Shown: piece by piece, positions 16,671 to 25,942 of the stretch
Layout: each line of letters begins with the position of its first letter
How positions within the stretch are numbered: position 1 is the first letter of the stretch
Virus record (IMG/VR): IMGVR_UViG_3300029319_009270
Coordinates: 1-64,000 of that record
Strand: one strand, 5' to 3'
Source of the DNA: a virus
Length of the DNA stretch: 64,000 bases
Notes under the pieces: generated by a model
What the model was told of the DNA's origin: nothing
Databases searched by the model: none
What the model saw: only the letters and a program-made list of their open reading frames with translations
Translations under genes and position numbers: made by a program

Positions 16671-19121
16671 CTACTGTTTTTTCTTGGCAGAGTACAATAA
16701 ATTTTTAATTATATTTTCATAAGATGACTCAGACATTGAATCCAATTGCAACTGATTATCAAATAATGATCGCGTTGGTTGTGCTTGTGACAACACACCA
16801 GGTGCAACAACAGACTGCTGACTAGGGCCTCGCCCCTTCAAAGACCCTATTGTCTGGGCGAGCGAGCTGTTTAAAGCGACTAAGCTGTCATTTATTTTAT
16901 CAATAATAATCTTAAAAGAACTGTAACTGTCAACAATGCTTTCACTCGTTGTAGTCACAGCGTCCATCACACCCAATACATGTTGTAATACTGAATTTGT
17001 TTGAGTGTCGAGTTGTTGATAATATGTTTCAAGAGCAGACACAATCTTATCAAGTGCTGCCCCTCTTTCAATATCTGTCTTACTATCATCGTTAACTGTT
17101 TCAACTAAGGCAAGGAATTCTGTTGAATCTAATAAATTACTTAATTGCGTTGGATAAAACCTATCAAGAAGCAGTATTAACTCTTGTAATTTGTTTCTGT
17201 TGTCCTCATCTAATCTAGCTGTATCATAAATTTTCTGTAGTTCTGATTGATTTCGAGACAATCTATCTAATTCGGCTTTTACTTTATTTAATTCTGTCAG
17301 CAAGTCCTTTTCAATTAATCCACCTCCCGGAGAAGATGCAGCAGCTGAACTGGGCGTATACGTTGCTCCGGTTCGTAATTCAGGAGAATCTGGTGATATT
17401 CCTGCCAACAATATTACAACTTCGTAAGTATCATAAGCTCCACCATATTGTTGTTTGAAAACGTTGACTGAGTTTGGTTTTGCTACAGGTACCCCTGTCT
17501 GCATTGACAGCCCAACATATATATTTGCTCTCCTTGTGATCCCCGATAAATTTGTCTTCGTGCCCACCTGGGTGAGACTTTGGGGCTCTGTAGTTCCTGG
17601 ATTATTCAATCCTAACACTTCAAATCTCTTGCCTAAGAAGCATCGCATAGCTGCTGTAACATATTCGCCAATAGTACTTTTCGGATCTTTCCTGGGCAAC
17701 TTTGCAATTACAAGCTTTCCGGCGCTGGGGTATCTTGCATTGAGATCCAGACTATTGAGCCGAGCTGCTATTTGACCTTTTTGTGCATTAGTAATTGTTG
17801 CGGTATTATTATATATCGTTTTTAAAGAATTAGCTGTGGCGGGTGCAGTTGGACTTTCTGTGCCCATGGTTCCTAAATATTTTATTCGAAATGCTTTATA
17901 ACCGTCAACGCTAAATTCATACTTAAGATCATAAAAAGTTCCAGCGTCAGAAGTTTTTGTAAAAGAACCGTAACCCATTAATTCGTCAATATATTCTTCT
18001 AGCTTTTCCTTCTTTCGGACTGAGCTTGAGAATGCTCCGGTAAAATCACCAACTTTTTTCGGAGGCTTGGTGGTAAAAACTGTTTTAAAAAGAAAAGCTA
18101 AAGCATCTGATTTGTCATTGTCGTTTGCTATTGATAGTCCCCTAAAATTTAAATCATTAGCAATGTCTGTATTTGTAACTTTAAAGTTAGCTGGTAATTC
18201 ATCTTTAAAGTCATCAAACAACAACTTAAGTGTGCTGCCGTTAAATACATTACGTGAAAAGTTAACAATTCCCAAAGAACTAGCAAACGATTCTGACTTT
18301 TTTACAGACACGTCATAAGGTGAAGGTCTTTCATAGTTATTTTGGTGTGATATTCTGATGTTATGATTTTGAGGAACTACATATTGCATCAGGATAGGTG
18401 TCGTTCTTGCTAACACTGCTTCAGGAGCGGTATTTGGAAATTCTAATTCTAACGCTTTTCTGACTAAAGATGAATAACGTTGATCAAGAATATTGGCTGT
18501 ATTTGTACCTGACCCCTCAACAAACATTGGTTTAAAAGCAGCGACCCCACATTTAAGTAGTAGATCATCATAGTTTGCTAAAATAGCACCATTATTCTCA
18601 AGGTGTACAGCAATCGCCTTTGCCATTTCGACAAGGTTGTCTTGCTTAGGTTGATTTCCATCTAGAGGATCTTTGTTTTTAACCAGGGTAGCTTTTGCGC
18701 TTACCATTGTCGAACCAAACTTATAGATTCTATTGCTATTATCAAGACTATCTGTGCCGGCAGAGAAGATGTCAGCCCAAACAAAGTTATTGCCGCCTAA
18801 GGCTCCGTTGTTCCCAGTGTTCAAATTGTCGACTAAACCTTGAAACGGTCCGCGTGCGTTTAGAACGTCTATACCTAAACCCTCTAATTGTTGCCCAAAA
18901 CTAGTGCCTTCTCCTTTAAGTAATTTCAACATAGAGTCAACATCATCGGGATTGCTAAAATAAAAAACCCCTGGAGATGTCGAGGTAGCCTCATCGAGAT
19001 ATTTATTGCCCGAACCGCCAGGAACATTCTCTCGTGATATCTGGGGTTGAAGTGTTGGTTTATTGGTTTCCGCTAGTATTTTTTCTAAAATTGATACTAA
19101 AGTTTTTTCTTTTAAAATCAT
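16671..19121 (-). CDS. large virion-protein candidate with capsid-targeting-like helix
   Basis: 816 residues. The N-terminus MILKEKTLVSILEKILAETN ends in L-A-E before Thr, which fits the protease-cleaved capsid-targeting form though divergent from the 1-5 kb array. The middle is Asn/Ser/Thr-rich with many strands; residues about 585-760 are long coiled coils with Gln, Ser and Asp. No enzymatic motif found. Followed by a coiled-coil membrane protein. Best guess: internal head or tail structural protein. Confidence 0.6.
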   Translation of the reverse strand: MILKEKTLVSILEKILAETNKPTLQPQISRENVPGGSGNKYLDEATSTSPGVFYFSNPDDVDSMLKLLKGEGTSFGQQLEGLGIDVLNARGPFQGLVDNLNTGNNGALGGNNFVWADIFSAGTDSLDNSNRIYKFGSTMVSAKATLVKNKDPLDGNQPKQDNLVEMAKAIAVHLENNGAILANYDDLLLKCGVAAFKPMFVEGSGTNTANILDQRYSSLVRKALELEFPNTAPEAVLARTTPILMQYVVPQNHNIRISHQNNYERPSPYDVSVKKSESFASSLGIVNFSRNVFNGSTLKLLFDDFKDELPANFKVTNTDIANDLNFRGLSIANDNDKSDALAFLFKTVFTTKPPKKVGDFTGAFSSSVRKKEKLEEYIDELMGYGSFTKTSDAGTFYDLKYEFSVDGYKAFRIKYLGTMGTESPTAPATANSLKTIYNNTATITNAQKGQIAARLNSLDLNARYPSAGKLVIAKLPRKDPKSTIGEYVTAAMRCFLGKRFEVLGLNNPGTTEPQSLTQVGTKTNLSGITRRANIYVGLSMQTGVPVAKPNSVNVFKQQYGGAYDTYEVVILLAGISPDSPELRTGATYTPSSAAASSPGGGLIEKDLLTELNKVKAELDRLSRNQSELQKIYDTARLDEDNRNKLQELILLLDRFYPTQLSNLLDSTEFLALVETVNDDSKTDIERGAALDKIVSALETYYQQLDTQTNSVLQHVLGVMDAVTTTSESIVDSYSSFKIIIDKINDSLVALNSSLAQTIGSLKGRGPSQQSVVAPGVLSQAQPTRSLFDNQLQLDSMSESSYENIIKNLLYSAKKKQ

Positions 19122-19129
19122 GTATTCCC

Positions 19130-19456
19130 CTATCTCAGAATATTCATTGCAAAAACTATTGCTGCCATAGCAAACTGAACGACTGCAAAAACTGTAATTG
19201 CTTTTGTCTTGAATAGTTTAAGCTCTTCAACTTCATCTTTTAAAGTTTTTAATTGTGTTGGGGAAGCGACTTCATCGATTCTTTCTTTCCACTTGACCAA
19301 TCCCGTTACCTTATCTTCTCTGACTTGCATTTTTGCTAACTCTTGTTTTACTTCTTGCAGTTCACTACGAAGAGAATCGATACCGCTTGCAAGTGTCTCT
19401 AGTTCTTTTAAAACTAATTTAGAATATTCTCCCCAACCATTTTCTCCGCTACTCAT
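19130..19456 (-). CDS. coiled-coil protein with C-terminal membrane anchor
   Basis: 108 residues from the second of two adjacent ATGs (19456), 5 bases after GGAGG. Residues 12-85 form a heptad-rich coiled coil; 86-106 are hydrophobic and end in LR. The layout resembles XhlA-type or spanin-like lysis accessory proteins: coil in one compartment, tail in the membrane. Similarity is architectural only. Confidence 0.55.
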   Translation of the reverse strand: MSSGENGWGEYSKLVLKELETLASGIDSLRSELQEVKQELAKMQVREDKVTGLVKWKERIDEVASPTQLKTLKDEVEELKLFKTKAITVFAVVQFAMAAIVFAMNILR

Positions 19457-19685
19457 CATCCCCTCCGTATCCCGGATCTAAAACACAAAGTATATCTTCA
19501 ATTCTTTCTAAGACATCTTCTTTTTTTGTTTCTGGCTTAAGCCCGAGTTTATGTAGCCACCTAAGTTGATCAACCAGCCAGTCCCTTGCCTTGAAAGCAT
19601 CAGACCAGTTGGTTTCTTGTTTGCATAGTTTTTCTCTCAGAGATCGAAGCTTTGCAAAACGATCAGACCCACAATTTGTACTCAT
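19449..19685 (-). CDS. small hypothetical protein
   Basis: 78 residues, helical, with conserved-looking RFAKLRSLREKL, Trp-rich KARDWLVDQLRWLHKLG and an acidic C-terminus. It overlaps the next gene by 8 bases, so the two are probably coupled. Function unknown. Confidence 0.55.
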   Translation of the reverse strand: MSTNCGSDRFAKLRSLREKLCKQETNWSDAFKARDWLVDQLRWLHKLGLKPETKKEDVLERIEDILCVLDPGYGGDDE

Positions 19686-19700
19686 GTTTCCCCCATGATT

Positions 19701-19940
19701 TTAACCATTGCTGTCTAAAAGCACTTCTCTAATTATCTTCCTTATGTGAGACTCGCTTAAAGTCGCATGAGGAACATCGTCTGCTAACCCCATAGACTCA
19801 AGCCAATTAGCTATCTGGACGTTAACAGGGGTAGGATCATTCCAACTCCCAACACCCTCTGGCCAGCCGCCGTGTGATGTTGGCTTATCAAGATGAAGAT
19901 CCTTGATTAATTTAGATTTTGCTTTTTTCTTTTTGGACAT
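19701..19940 (-). CDS. small protein with C-terminal targeting-like helix
   Basis: 79 residues from MSKKKKAKSK (ATG at 19940). The middle LIKDLHLDKPTSHGGWPEG looks conserved. The C-terminus LSESHIRKIIREVLLD resembles the capsid-targeting helix (I-R-E after a basic amphipathic turn), but at the end of the protein. A minus-strand TGATAATTATATC lies 14 bases upstream of the ATG, like the candidate promoter motif elsewhere. Confidence 0.55.
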   Translation of the reverse strand: MSKKKKAKSKLIKDLHLDKPTSHGGWPEGVGSWNDPTPVNVQIANWLESMGLADDVPHATLSESHIRKIIREVLLDSNG

Positions 19941-19976
19941 AATAACTCTCGATATAATTATCAAGAAAACAGTGTT

Positions 19977-20108
19977 TTATCTATAACTCCAAGCAAAAAG
20001 AAGTGCACAGATAAAATTTATTATGGACCCATAATAATTTTCAATGCTTAAATTAAAAGCAAATAAAAATATATTGATTAGAACACCGGCAATAATAAAA
20101 TATCTCAA
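19977..20108 (-). CDS. 43-residue membrane protein (TTG start)
   Basis: A TTG at 20108 overlaps the TGA of the preceding gene (AATTGAG) and opens a 43-codon frame with two hydrophobic segments (about 3-18 and 27-40). Translational coupling would explain the lack of a ribosome binding site. It accounts for the otherwise empty gap. Function unknown. Confidence 0.45.
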   Translation of the reverse strand: MRYFIIAGVLINIFLFAFNLSIENYYGSIINFICALLFAWSYR

Positions 20109-20308
20109 TTGTCTTTTACCACATCTTCGATTTTAAAATCATATATCTTGCCGTCTAATTCGCTTAAAAACTTAACACGTCTAGATTTGACAAAAGTTCC
20201 TGCGCTGTTTGAGTAGAATGTTTTTACATTATAAACTTCTTGTACAATACCCCTATTACTCATTTGATAATTGTGATATACGGTATCTCCTACTTTTATA
20301 TTTTTCAT
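20105..20308 (-). CDS. small SH3-barrel-like protein
   Basis: 67 residues, KVGDTVYHNYQMSNRGIVQEVYN, a pattern of short strands and a Gly-Ile-Val core typical of KOW/SH3-like nucleic-acid-binding barrels. It lies 4 bases downstream of the helicase start side and overlaps the micro-ORF after it. Confidence 0.5.
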   Translation of the reverse strand: MKNIKVGDTVYHNYQMSNRGIVQEVYNVKTFYSNSAGTFVKSRRVKFLSELDGKIYDFKIEDVVKDN

Positions 20309-20312
20309 CTTA

Positions 20313-21929
20313 CTAATCCTTTAAACATTTTTTAAAATCAGGCGGGAAAAAGTGTTTATTGTTTCTATAAAAACGTTCCCAATCTGAATCAACAATATAA
20401 GTGATAGCTGAATCATCAGCTGACCGAATACTCCTGCCAACAGATTGTACAATTGTTTTTGCTGTTTGTAAAGGATACCAAGTTTTACGCTTATTCATTC
20501 TTTTCTTAACAATAGCATCACCCAGATAAGGATACGGAACTTTACAGATAACTTGAAACTTACTTAAATCGCCTTTCAAATCAACGCCTTCAGACATCGA
20601 CGGGCTCACAAGTATTGTATCAGACTTTGATTTCATGTGCTTTTCTAAAATCATATCTCTGTTTTCTGAATTATGTGATAATATTCGTTTGCTTCTAATT
20701 TTCTTCTTAATATAATTTGCTATCTTATACGAGTGACAATGTATAATGCCCTTTTGACCTTTATGCTGTTTAATTATTTCTCTAATTAAATTTACTAAAT
20801 GGGGCAAAGTTTTATCAATCTCACTCGCATTCATCTTTCCAGCAGGGAAAAAGTATACCGGACGATTATCAACAGGAAAAGGTGAAGGTATACTCACAAA
20901 CGATGCATCTTCACGTGATATCCCTAAGTTATCACAGAAAGCACCCTTATTGAGAATTGTTGCGCTCAACATCAAAACTTTCTTACCTGTTCTAAAAAGA
21001 TAATCTTCTGCCCACGGAGAAACGTCAATAGGTCGAAATACAAATTTTCTCTTAGCACGCCCTTCTCCCTTTATTTCTTCCATCACCCAGTTGTCTTTGT
21101 CATAAGATCCTAAAAATTTTTGTAGCTTATCAACGTGACCCGATAGCATCTCATAAGATCTCGCAATCGTTTTCATTTTTTCTAACTGTGCACCAATTCC
21201 CAACTTTTCAATTTGAGATTCCATAAATTGCAATTTGATGGCTGCGGCTGGAAAATAATCTTCTTTAATCCACTTGACAGCTTGAAATTGTGTTGATCTA
21301 GCAGGCCACTTCATTTTTAAAATACTTGAAGCAAAGCGCTCAGATACAGATACTTCAACATAACGACTTAATTCATTTTCAATATTATGTGCTTCGTCAA
21401 TGACCAACAAATTGCGCGGTGTAATTTTTCCGCTAGAGTTTGTTTCGGTTAAAAAATATGCAAAGTTTGCTACACTTAATTCAGCTTCTAAAAAAGCTTT
21501 CTTTTCTTTTTTATAAGGACAATCAAAAACACAAGTTTTAAACTGTCTAGATTTTTTATCACAAGTCTTTAGTAACATTTGCCCTTCTTTACAATCATTA
21601 CCACTATGCAGGCAAACATGATTTTTAGAGGACTTAACTGATTTCATCTTTTGCTTAAGACCAAAGTCTTTAATGTACTGAGCTTGTAGTATCTTTTGAG
21701 TTGTCAAAAACCAAGACCCAGGCTCGTAATCTTCATCAAAGCGCATTTTATAATTTACATACTTTGCTAATGTCAGACCAATTGCACTTTTCCCTACACC
21801 AGTACCAGCCTCAATAATAACAAATCGCTTCTTATCTTCCAAAAAACTTTTAATCCCAAAATTGATCGCTTCTTCTTGCTGCTCTCTAATTTTTGGGTAA
21901 GGAAAGTGTTTCTTAAAGTCATGCGACAT
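20313..21929 (-). CDS. DinG/XPD-family DNA helicase
   Basis: 538 residues from the ATG at 21929, preceded by GGGGG. Walker A EAGTGVGKSAIG is near 40-51; the DEAH box is VIDEAHN. Between them lie Cys residues spaced as in the iron-sulphur domain of XPD/DinG helicases (HVC, DCKEG, KTC, FDC). C-terminal motifs include ILVSPSMSEGVDL and QSVGRSIRS (motif VI). These are 5'-3' superfamily 2 helicases that unwind forked DNA, R-loops or DNA-RNA hybrids. Shorter than E. coli DinG (716). Likely in phage replication or recombination. Confidence 0.88.
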   Translation of the reverse strand: MSHDFKKHFPYPKIREQQEEAINFGIKSFLEDKKRFVIIEAGTGVGKSAIGLTLAKYVNYKMRFDEDYEPGSWFLTTQKILQAQYIKDFGLKQKMKSVKSSKNHVCLHSGNDCKEGQMLLKTCDKKSRQFKTCVFDCPYKKEKKAFLEAELSVANFAYFLTETNSSGKITPRNLLVIDEAHNIENELSRYVEVSVSERFASSILKMKWPARSTQFQAVKWIKEDYFPAAAIKLQFMESQIEKLGIGAQLEKMKTIARSYEMLSGHVDKLQKFLGSYDKDNWVMEEIKGEGRAKRKFVFRPIDVSPWAEDYLFRTGKKVLMLSATILNKGAFCDNLGISREDASFVSIPSPFPVDNRPVYFFPAGKMNASEIDKTLPHLVNLIREIIKQHKGQKGIIHCHSYKIANYIKKKIRSKRILSHNSENRDMILEKHMKSKSDTILVSPSMSEGVDLKGDLSKFQVICKVPYPYLGDAIVKKRMNKRKTWYPLQTAKTIVQSVGRSIRSADDSAITYIVDSDWERFYRNNKHFFPPDFKKCLKD

Positions 21930-21971
21930 TAAGACCCCCACTGTGTTATGTTAAAGAATATATTCTATATA

Positions 21972-22307
21972 TTACAATACATCTTTATAATTTACAAGGT
22001 GCGCTTCCTTATTTTTTAAATGAAACAAAAACTCCTCCCATGTAGCTCCGGATTTTTCAATTTCATCAATTGATATTTCTAAAAAAGTAGAATTAAACTT
22101 AGAATGCATAACATTTAATGTCTTTAAAAATTTATTTTTCTGTTCATCCCTTGAATATGTTGGGTAATACAAGATATCGTCATATACAAATTCTTCTTCA
22201 TCAGGTATGTTACACATTTTTTTTAAGTTATCGTGTACGCTATCATTAACAAAATCTTTGAAAAAATCAAATATGTCTATCTGTTCAAGTTTTATAGTAC
22301 CACTCAT
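21972..22307 (-). CDS. hypothetical acidic protein
   Basis: 111 residues, acidic and aromatic, with no membrane segment or known motif. GGAG lies 8 bases before the ATG. It sits between the helicase and an RNase H-like gene, so a role in nucleic acid metabolism is possible but unsupported. Confidence 0.55.
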   Translation of the reverse strand: MSGTIKLEQIDIFDFFKDFVNDSVHDNLKKMCNIPDEEEFVYDDILYYPTYSRDEQKNKFLKTLNVMHSKFNSTFLEISIDEIEKSGATWEEFLFHLKNKEAHLVNYKDVL

Positions 22308-22318
22308 AATAATCTCCT

Positions 22319-22780
22319 TTATTTAGTGTGCCAATCAGCAATGTCTGATGACCATGCATTTGGTTTAACTTTAAAATCAAAACCCGCTCCCTGTATCCAT
22401 CCTTTTACATGACTAAACATTGAGCGCGTTTTGCTTTTACTGCTCGTTCCAATATCTACATGAATTTCAATAACCGCATCTGGGTAATTATCTAAAATAT
22501 ACTGTGCAGTTTCTAATGATAAAGAAACTTCATTCATAATTTTAACTTGTAAATTCTTGTAGATTTTTGAATCTAATTTTTGTTTTTTAAAATAGTATTT
22601 TGCAACATTCAAAACTGGATCATAAAGGGCAATAACGGATGCAAAATTACAATTGGTAGAATATAACATGCTATCCGTACCAACATAAATTATACCATTT
22701 GATGCAATATAATCTTTCAAAGATAAATTAAGATCATGATCAGTTACTGGTTTTCCATCCGCGTCATGCCAATTTATCAT
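22319..22780 (-). CDS. RNase H-like protein, YkuK (DUF458) family
   Basis: 153 residues. VGTDSMLYST near 33-42 supplies the first acidic residue on a strand. EIHVDIGTSSKSKT near 105-118 and the ending KPNAWSSDIADWHTK match the hallmarks of the YkuK/DUF458 family, predicted to have an RNase H fold. B. subtilis YkuK is of similar length. No catalytic function is firmly established for the family. Possibly a nuclease in replication or repair. Confidence 0.7.
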   Translation of the reverse strand: MINWHDADGKPVTDHDLNLSLKDYIASNGIIYVGTDSMLYSTNCNFASVIALYDPVLNVAKYYFKKQKLDSKIYKNLQVKIMNEVSLSLETAQYILDNYPDAVIEIHVDIGTSSKSKTRSMFSHVKGWIQGAGFDFKVKPNAWSSDIADWHTK

Positions 22781-22792
22781 ATTAAACTCTAG

Positions 22793-23065
22793 CTATTTTA
22801 AAAAAGTTTCGATATATCCTTCGGTAACAAAAGATAAAACGACTCTAGAAGATCCCATTAACTTATAAGTATCTTTGCGAAATAGTTTTAAATTGAAATT
22901 TTGTCTAGCCGATTCAGGTAAGTACATATGTAAATGCGCTCCAGCATCATCATTTGCAATTTTTAAATGAAAAGCTGTATCTGTCATATCAACAATCAAC
23001 CCAGACAATAAATCTTTTTTATCTTTCAAAGTTAATTTTTTATTTATTTTTTTCGATGCTGACAT
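22793..23065 (-). CDS. hypothetical protein
   Basis: 90 residues, basic N-terminus, then strands (GLIVDMTDTAFHLKI, RVVLSFVTEGYIETF). Overlaps the upstream gene by 26 bases. Function unknown. Confidence 0.5.
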   Translation of the reverse strand: MSASKKINKKLTLKDKKDLLSGLIVDMTDTAFHLKIANDDAGAHLHMYLPESARQNFNLKLFRKDTYKLMGSSRVVLSFVTEGYIETFLK

Positions 23066-23234
23066 AATTTCTCAACAAACCATCCATTCTTTTGATCGTA
23101 TTTTCTAAAAAAAATGCGACATCTTTCTGCAATATCACAGCAGTTGCTTGATTTGTGCGCCCATCTAAATTTTTATAGCACGTAATAAGATACGCGCGAA
23201 TATCACATAATTCTTGTATTTCATTTTCATTCAT
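23040..23234 (-). CDS. small helical protein
   Basis: 64 residues, predicted helical, with NENEIQELCDIRAYLI and a basic C-terminus. It begins one base from the stop of the phosphomannomutase gene. No family recognised. Confidence 0.5.
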   Translation of the reverse strand: MNENEIQELCDIRAYLITCYKNLDGRTNQATAVILQKDVAFFLENTIKRMDGLLRNYVSIEKNK

Positions 23235-23235
23235 T

Positions 23236-24054
23236 TTAATTTTCCTTATTTTTAATTTTTACAATAATCTCATCAATAATTTTACCAGTATGAATTGGCC
23301 CAGACGTTTCAAAAGCTTGACCATTTTTGTTTTTTACATTCTGATATATCTGGTGATCATTCTGTCCTTCTTTACATGCATCCCCTATAAACCAATGGTC
23401 GTCACTAGAAAAGTGTCTTAAACCATACGTTTTGTCCCAACCAAGTGGGTACATGTCTAAGCTGGTTTGTCCACCTTTTGCGATTTCAATATCGTCAAAT
23501 AATTGTCTGTGTGGCAATAAAAGCGATTGCAAAAGGTTTCGCATGTAATCTCTAATATTTTTTTCTTTATCTAACTCAATAAACTTATTTCGCTGACTAA
23601 TTGTCGCGCTTCTACCTATCGGGCACCAGTTTATTAATGAACCACGATAATCTATAAAATCAGGTGATATTGATACTGCTCCCAAATAGTCGTTCGAAGA
23701 TAAAATCATGTGCTGACATTTTATAATCGCCCTGTAAAGAAATTGCAAATCTAAACGGTTGCTCATGTCAACAACATGCATAGGTAACCACTCTCTTCTG
23801 TCGCTGTGAAAAAAGAACAATTTCGTACCATTACAAGGCATCAAAGATATACGATTTAAATGCATGTCTGAAAGACTAGTAAAAAGTGGTTCCAGTTGGT
23901 AAAAAATATCTTCTGATTTTGAACCAGATATGACATTTATCTTACCATAATCTGAGAGCTTCATTAGCTTTTTGATCATGAACGGTTTAATTTGCATCCT
24001 GTGCCTAGTAAGTGTTCCATCCATGTCAAAATAAAATGATCTATTTTTTTTCAT
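23236..24054 (-). CDS. phosphomannomutase, eukaryotic PMM-type HAD enzyme
   Basis: 272 residues from the ATG at 24054, with AAAGG 6 bases upstream. DMDGTLT at 10-16 is HAD motif I with both Asp residues. CNGTKLF, CPIGRSAT, the RxxFxxxDKEKxIR segment, GGQTSLDMYPLGWDKTYGLRHF and GDACKEGQNDHQIY follow in the order seen in human PMM2, whose length (246) is similar. The enzyme converts mannose 6-phosphate to mannose 1-phosphate for GDP-mannose sugars. A nucleotidyltransferase gene overlaps it upstream, and sugar epimerases occur further on. Confidence 0.85.
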   Translation of the reverse strand: MKKNRSFYFDMDGTLTRHRMQIKPFMIKKLMKLSDYGKINVISGSKSEDIFYQLEPLFTSLSDMHLNRISLMPCNGTKLFFFHSDRREWLPMHVVDMSNRLDLQFLYRAIIKCQHMILSSNDYLGAVSISPDFIDYRGSLINWCPIGRSATISQRNKFIELDKEKNIRDYMRNLLQSLLLPHRQLFDDIEIAKGGQTSLDMYPLGWDKTYGLRHFSSDDHWFIGDACKEGQNDHQIYQNVKNKNGQAFETSGPIHTGKIIDEIIVKIKNKEN

Positions 24055-24475
24055 GAAGACCTTTATGATACCTGCTATTTTCAACTAATTCTGATGATGA
24101 TTGAATTTTACCACCACCTAGATTCCAAACTAGTTCTATTCCGTACTTTTTACAAGTCTGGATTTCAGGTGTGTTTGTATTTATCCTATCGCCACCGTTG
24201 CCGAAGTAATCTGGAACAATTACTTTCAACGATTCACACACTGTGTTGTCATCGTCAAGAGCTTCTACAACTTCACCTACACCTTGAATTGCTTTAATAA
24301 TTTCAGCTCTTTGCTCGAAAGGCATAAACACGTAACCTTTTTTTCTTTTTAGCCACGAATCTGAGTTACATATAACAATCACTCGCCCGTGTTTGGCTGC
24401 GTCTTGTATCATTCTAACATGCCCAACGTGAATTGGATCAAAGCCACCGCTAACTGCTATTGTTTTTTTGCGCAC
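24041..24475 (-). CDS. cytidylyltransferase-family nucleotidyltransferase
   Basis: 144 residues with GGFDPIHVGHVRM (HxGH, nucleotide-binding) at 10-22 and IQSSSELV near 124-131, the equivalent of the family's (I/V)SST motif. The closest pattern is HldE C-terminal domain or glycerol-3-phosphate cytidylyltransferase. It would join a nucleotide to a sugar or alcohol phosphate. Overlap of 14 bases with the phosphomannomutase gene suggests one pathway for an activated sugar. The nucleotide (ATP, CTP) cannot be read off. Confidence 0.75.
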   Translation of the reverse strand: MRKKTIAVSGGFDPIHVGHVRMIQDAAKHGRVIVICNSDSWLKRKKGYVFMPFEQRAEIIKAIQGVGEVVEALDDDNTVCESLKVIVPDYFGNGGDRINTNTPEIQTCKKYGIELVWNLGGGKIQSSSELVENSRYHKGLHEKK

Positions 24476-24719
24476 TAATCACCTCTAAATCAAATTCAAA
24501 TATTGACAAGCAGCCTTTGCTAGTCATAACATAATATAACGCAGCATTGTCAAAGTTTACACTTTTGTCAGGATTTTGTTTTGATTCAAGCTTATACAAA
24601 ACAAGACCATAAATTGAATGGTCTTGATTCAGAGGAATATCTCCAATAATTGCATAAGTAAATGCTGAATTATTAACTAGTACTAAATCGCCCTCACTAA
24701 CCAACACCTTGGAATCCAT
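24450..24719 (-). CDS. small hypothetical protein
   Basis: 89 residues, beta-rich (SEGDLVLVNNSAFTYAIIGDI), SH3-barrel-like in pattern. It overlaps both neighbours by about 25 bases. No function recognised. Confidence 0.5.
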   Translation of the reverse strand: MDSKVLVSEGDLVLVNNSAFTYAIIGDIPLNQDHSIYGLVLYKLESKQNPDKSVNFDNAALYYVMTSKGCLSIFEFDLEVISAQKNNSS

Positions 24720-25236
24720 TGCTTCCAGTGAGAACAGGAAAATGTTCTGCCGGAATGCTAGTTAATCCTGCTAGAATTGAAAAGCTAGTTGATTGTTCTG
24801 CTCCTGGAGATGCTGTCTCCGGAGCGTTTGACAAGAAAAATATACTCTTGCACCTAATATCAAAAGTAAAAGCTGTACTAGCACCATTTCTTTGATCAGG
24901 TGTATTGGATGGACTTGAAGCTGATGGAATGAGAAAATAATTACGACCTCCGTCAGCTGCATTGAGTGTCTTATCAGCGTCTGCTGATGCTAATCTTTCC
25001 CCAGGTGCAACAACTCCGTCTGCTGTAAAGCCTACACGTAACTCATTGTTACCTGTGTTTCTAACTGTTACAAATTTTGTTACGAACGGAAATTTAACTT
25101 CAACAGGTAGACTCCCGGGTGTATTCGAATCAGGACCTGGGACTTCTTCAGAAGCAGAACTAGTTACAAATGGAATTCCGCTTACTTGATAAGCAGGAAC
25201 AAAATTTGGACCTGCCTTCGGATGACTTTGTGACAT
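24697..25236 (-). CDS. virion decoration/structural protein candidate
   Basis: 179 residues rich in Ser, Pro, Thr and Gly, with beta-sandwich features (FVTKFVTVRNTGNNELRVGFT) recalling choice-of-anchor modules. No signal peptide. AGCGAGGTTTCATAT precedes the start, so a strong ribosome binding site exists. The low-complexity polar composition is typical of head decoration or fibre proteins. Inference only. Confidence 0.55.
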   Translation of the reverse strand: MSQSHPKAGPNFVPAYQVSGIPFVTSSASEEVPGPDSNTPGSLPVEVKFPFVTKFVTVRNTGNNELRVGFTADGVVAPGERLASADADKTLNAADGGRNYFLIPSASSPSNTPDQRNGASTAFTFDIRCKSIFFLSNAPETASPGAEQSTSFSILAGLTSIPAEHFPVLTGSNGFQGVG

Positions 25237-25290
25237 ATGAAACCTCGCTATTTTATCTATAAGTATTCATTCAAAAGTGTAATTTATATA

Positions 25291-25674
25291 TTATTTATTA
25301 CTTCCAGATTTGCTATTGCTGAGTACGGACTCCACGTTGTCACTTGCTTTTTTTCTCCTACCACCCCGCCTAGTACTCTGACTTTTACTTGTTCTGGTTT
25401 TTGATCTTCCAGCACTAGTGCTATTACTTCTTTTTCTTGCAGCTGGTTTATTGTCGCCATTATTTTTAGTCGACCTTTTACTAGCTGACCCTTTTTCCAT
25501 AGAATCACTTCCTGCCTGGCTTTCGAATACATATTTAACCTCTTCTTCTGAAGAACATTTAATACCAATTGATTGACAGTGATCAACTAACTCTGAATAT
25601 TCTGATATATTTAGCAAATTAATTAAATGTTCCAATGTAATTCTTTGTCTCTTCAAGTACATATCAAGCTTCAT
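25291..25674 (-). CDS. histone-like basic-tail protein
   Basis: 127 residues: a helical N-terminal domain (1-55, possible helix-turn-helix LEHLINLLNISEYSELVDH), then a Lys/Arg/Ser-rich unstructured tail (60-120) like the C-terminus of histone H1 or bacterial AlgP. It probably binds nucleic acid; could compact phage DNA or package it. Confidence 0.6.
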   Translation of the reverse strand: MKLDMYLKRQRITLEHLINLLNISEYSELVDHCQSIGIKCSSEEEVKYVFESQAGSDSMEKGSASKRSTKNNGDNKPAARKRSNSTSAGRSKTRTSKSQSTRRGGRRKKASDNVESVLSNSKSGSNK

Positions 25675-25936
25675 TATCGTTACCCCTAGTGTTATTATTT
25701 AAAATATCGTCTTTTAAAACATCTATATACTTAAATATAACTATACAGATATTTTCAGAAAAAATAAAACCTAGATCAGCCTTAACTAGATCTAGGTCGT
25801 TTTTTGTACATACAGACAAATATTCTGTTAACTTTTTTACAGTCTTATTTAATTCTTCTTCGTCCCATTCTAGAGATTCTAAAAGCTCTGTTTCAAAATG
25901 TATTGAATTAAGTACGCTGTAAATCTCGTTAATCAT
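25664..25936 (-). CDS. small helical acidic protein
   Basis: 90 residues from the ATG at 25936 (an in-frame GTG is two codons earlier). Helical, acidic, no motif; overlaps the basic-tail gene by 11 bases and follows the sigma-like HTH gene, so it may act on transcription or the basic protein, but that is unproven. Confidence 0.5.
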   Translation of the reverse strand: MINEIYSVLNSIHFETELLESLEWDEEELNKTVKKLTEYLSVCTKNDLDLVKADLGFIFSENICIVIFKYIDVLKDDILNNNTRGNDNEA

Positions 25937-25942
25937 GTTCAC

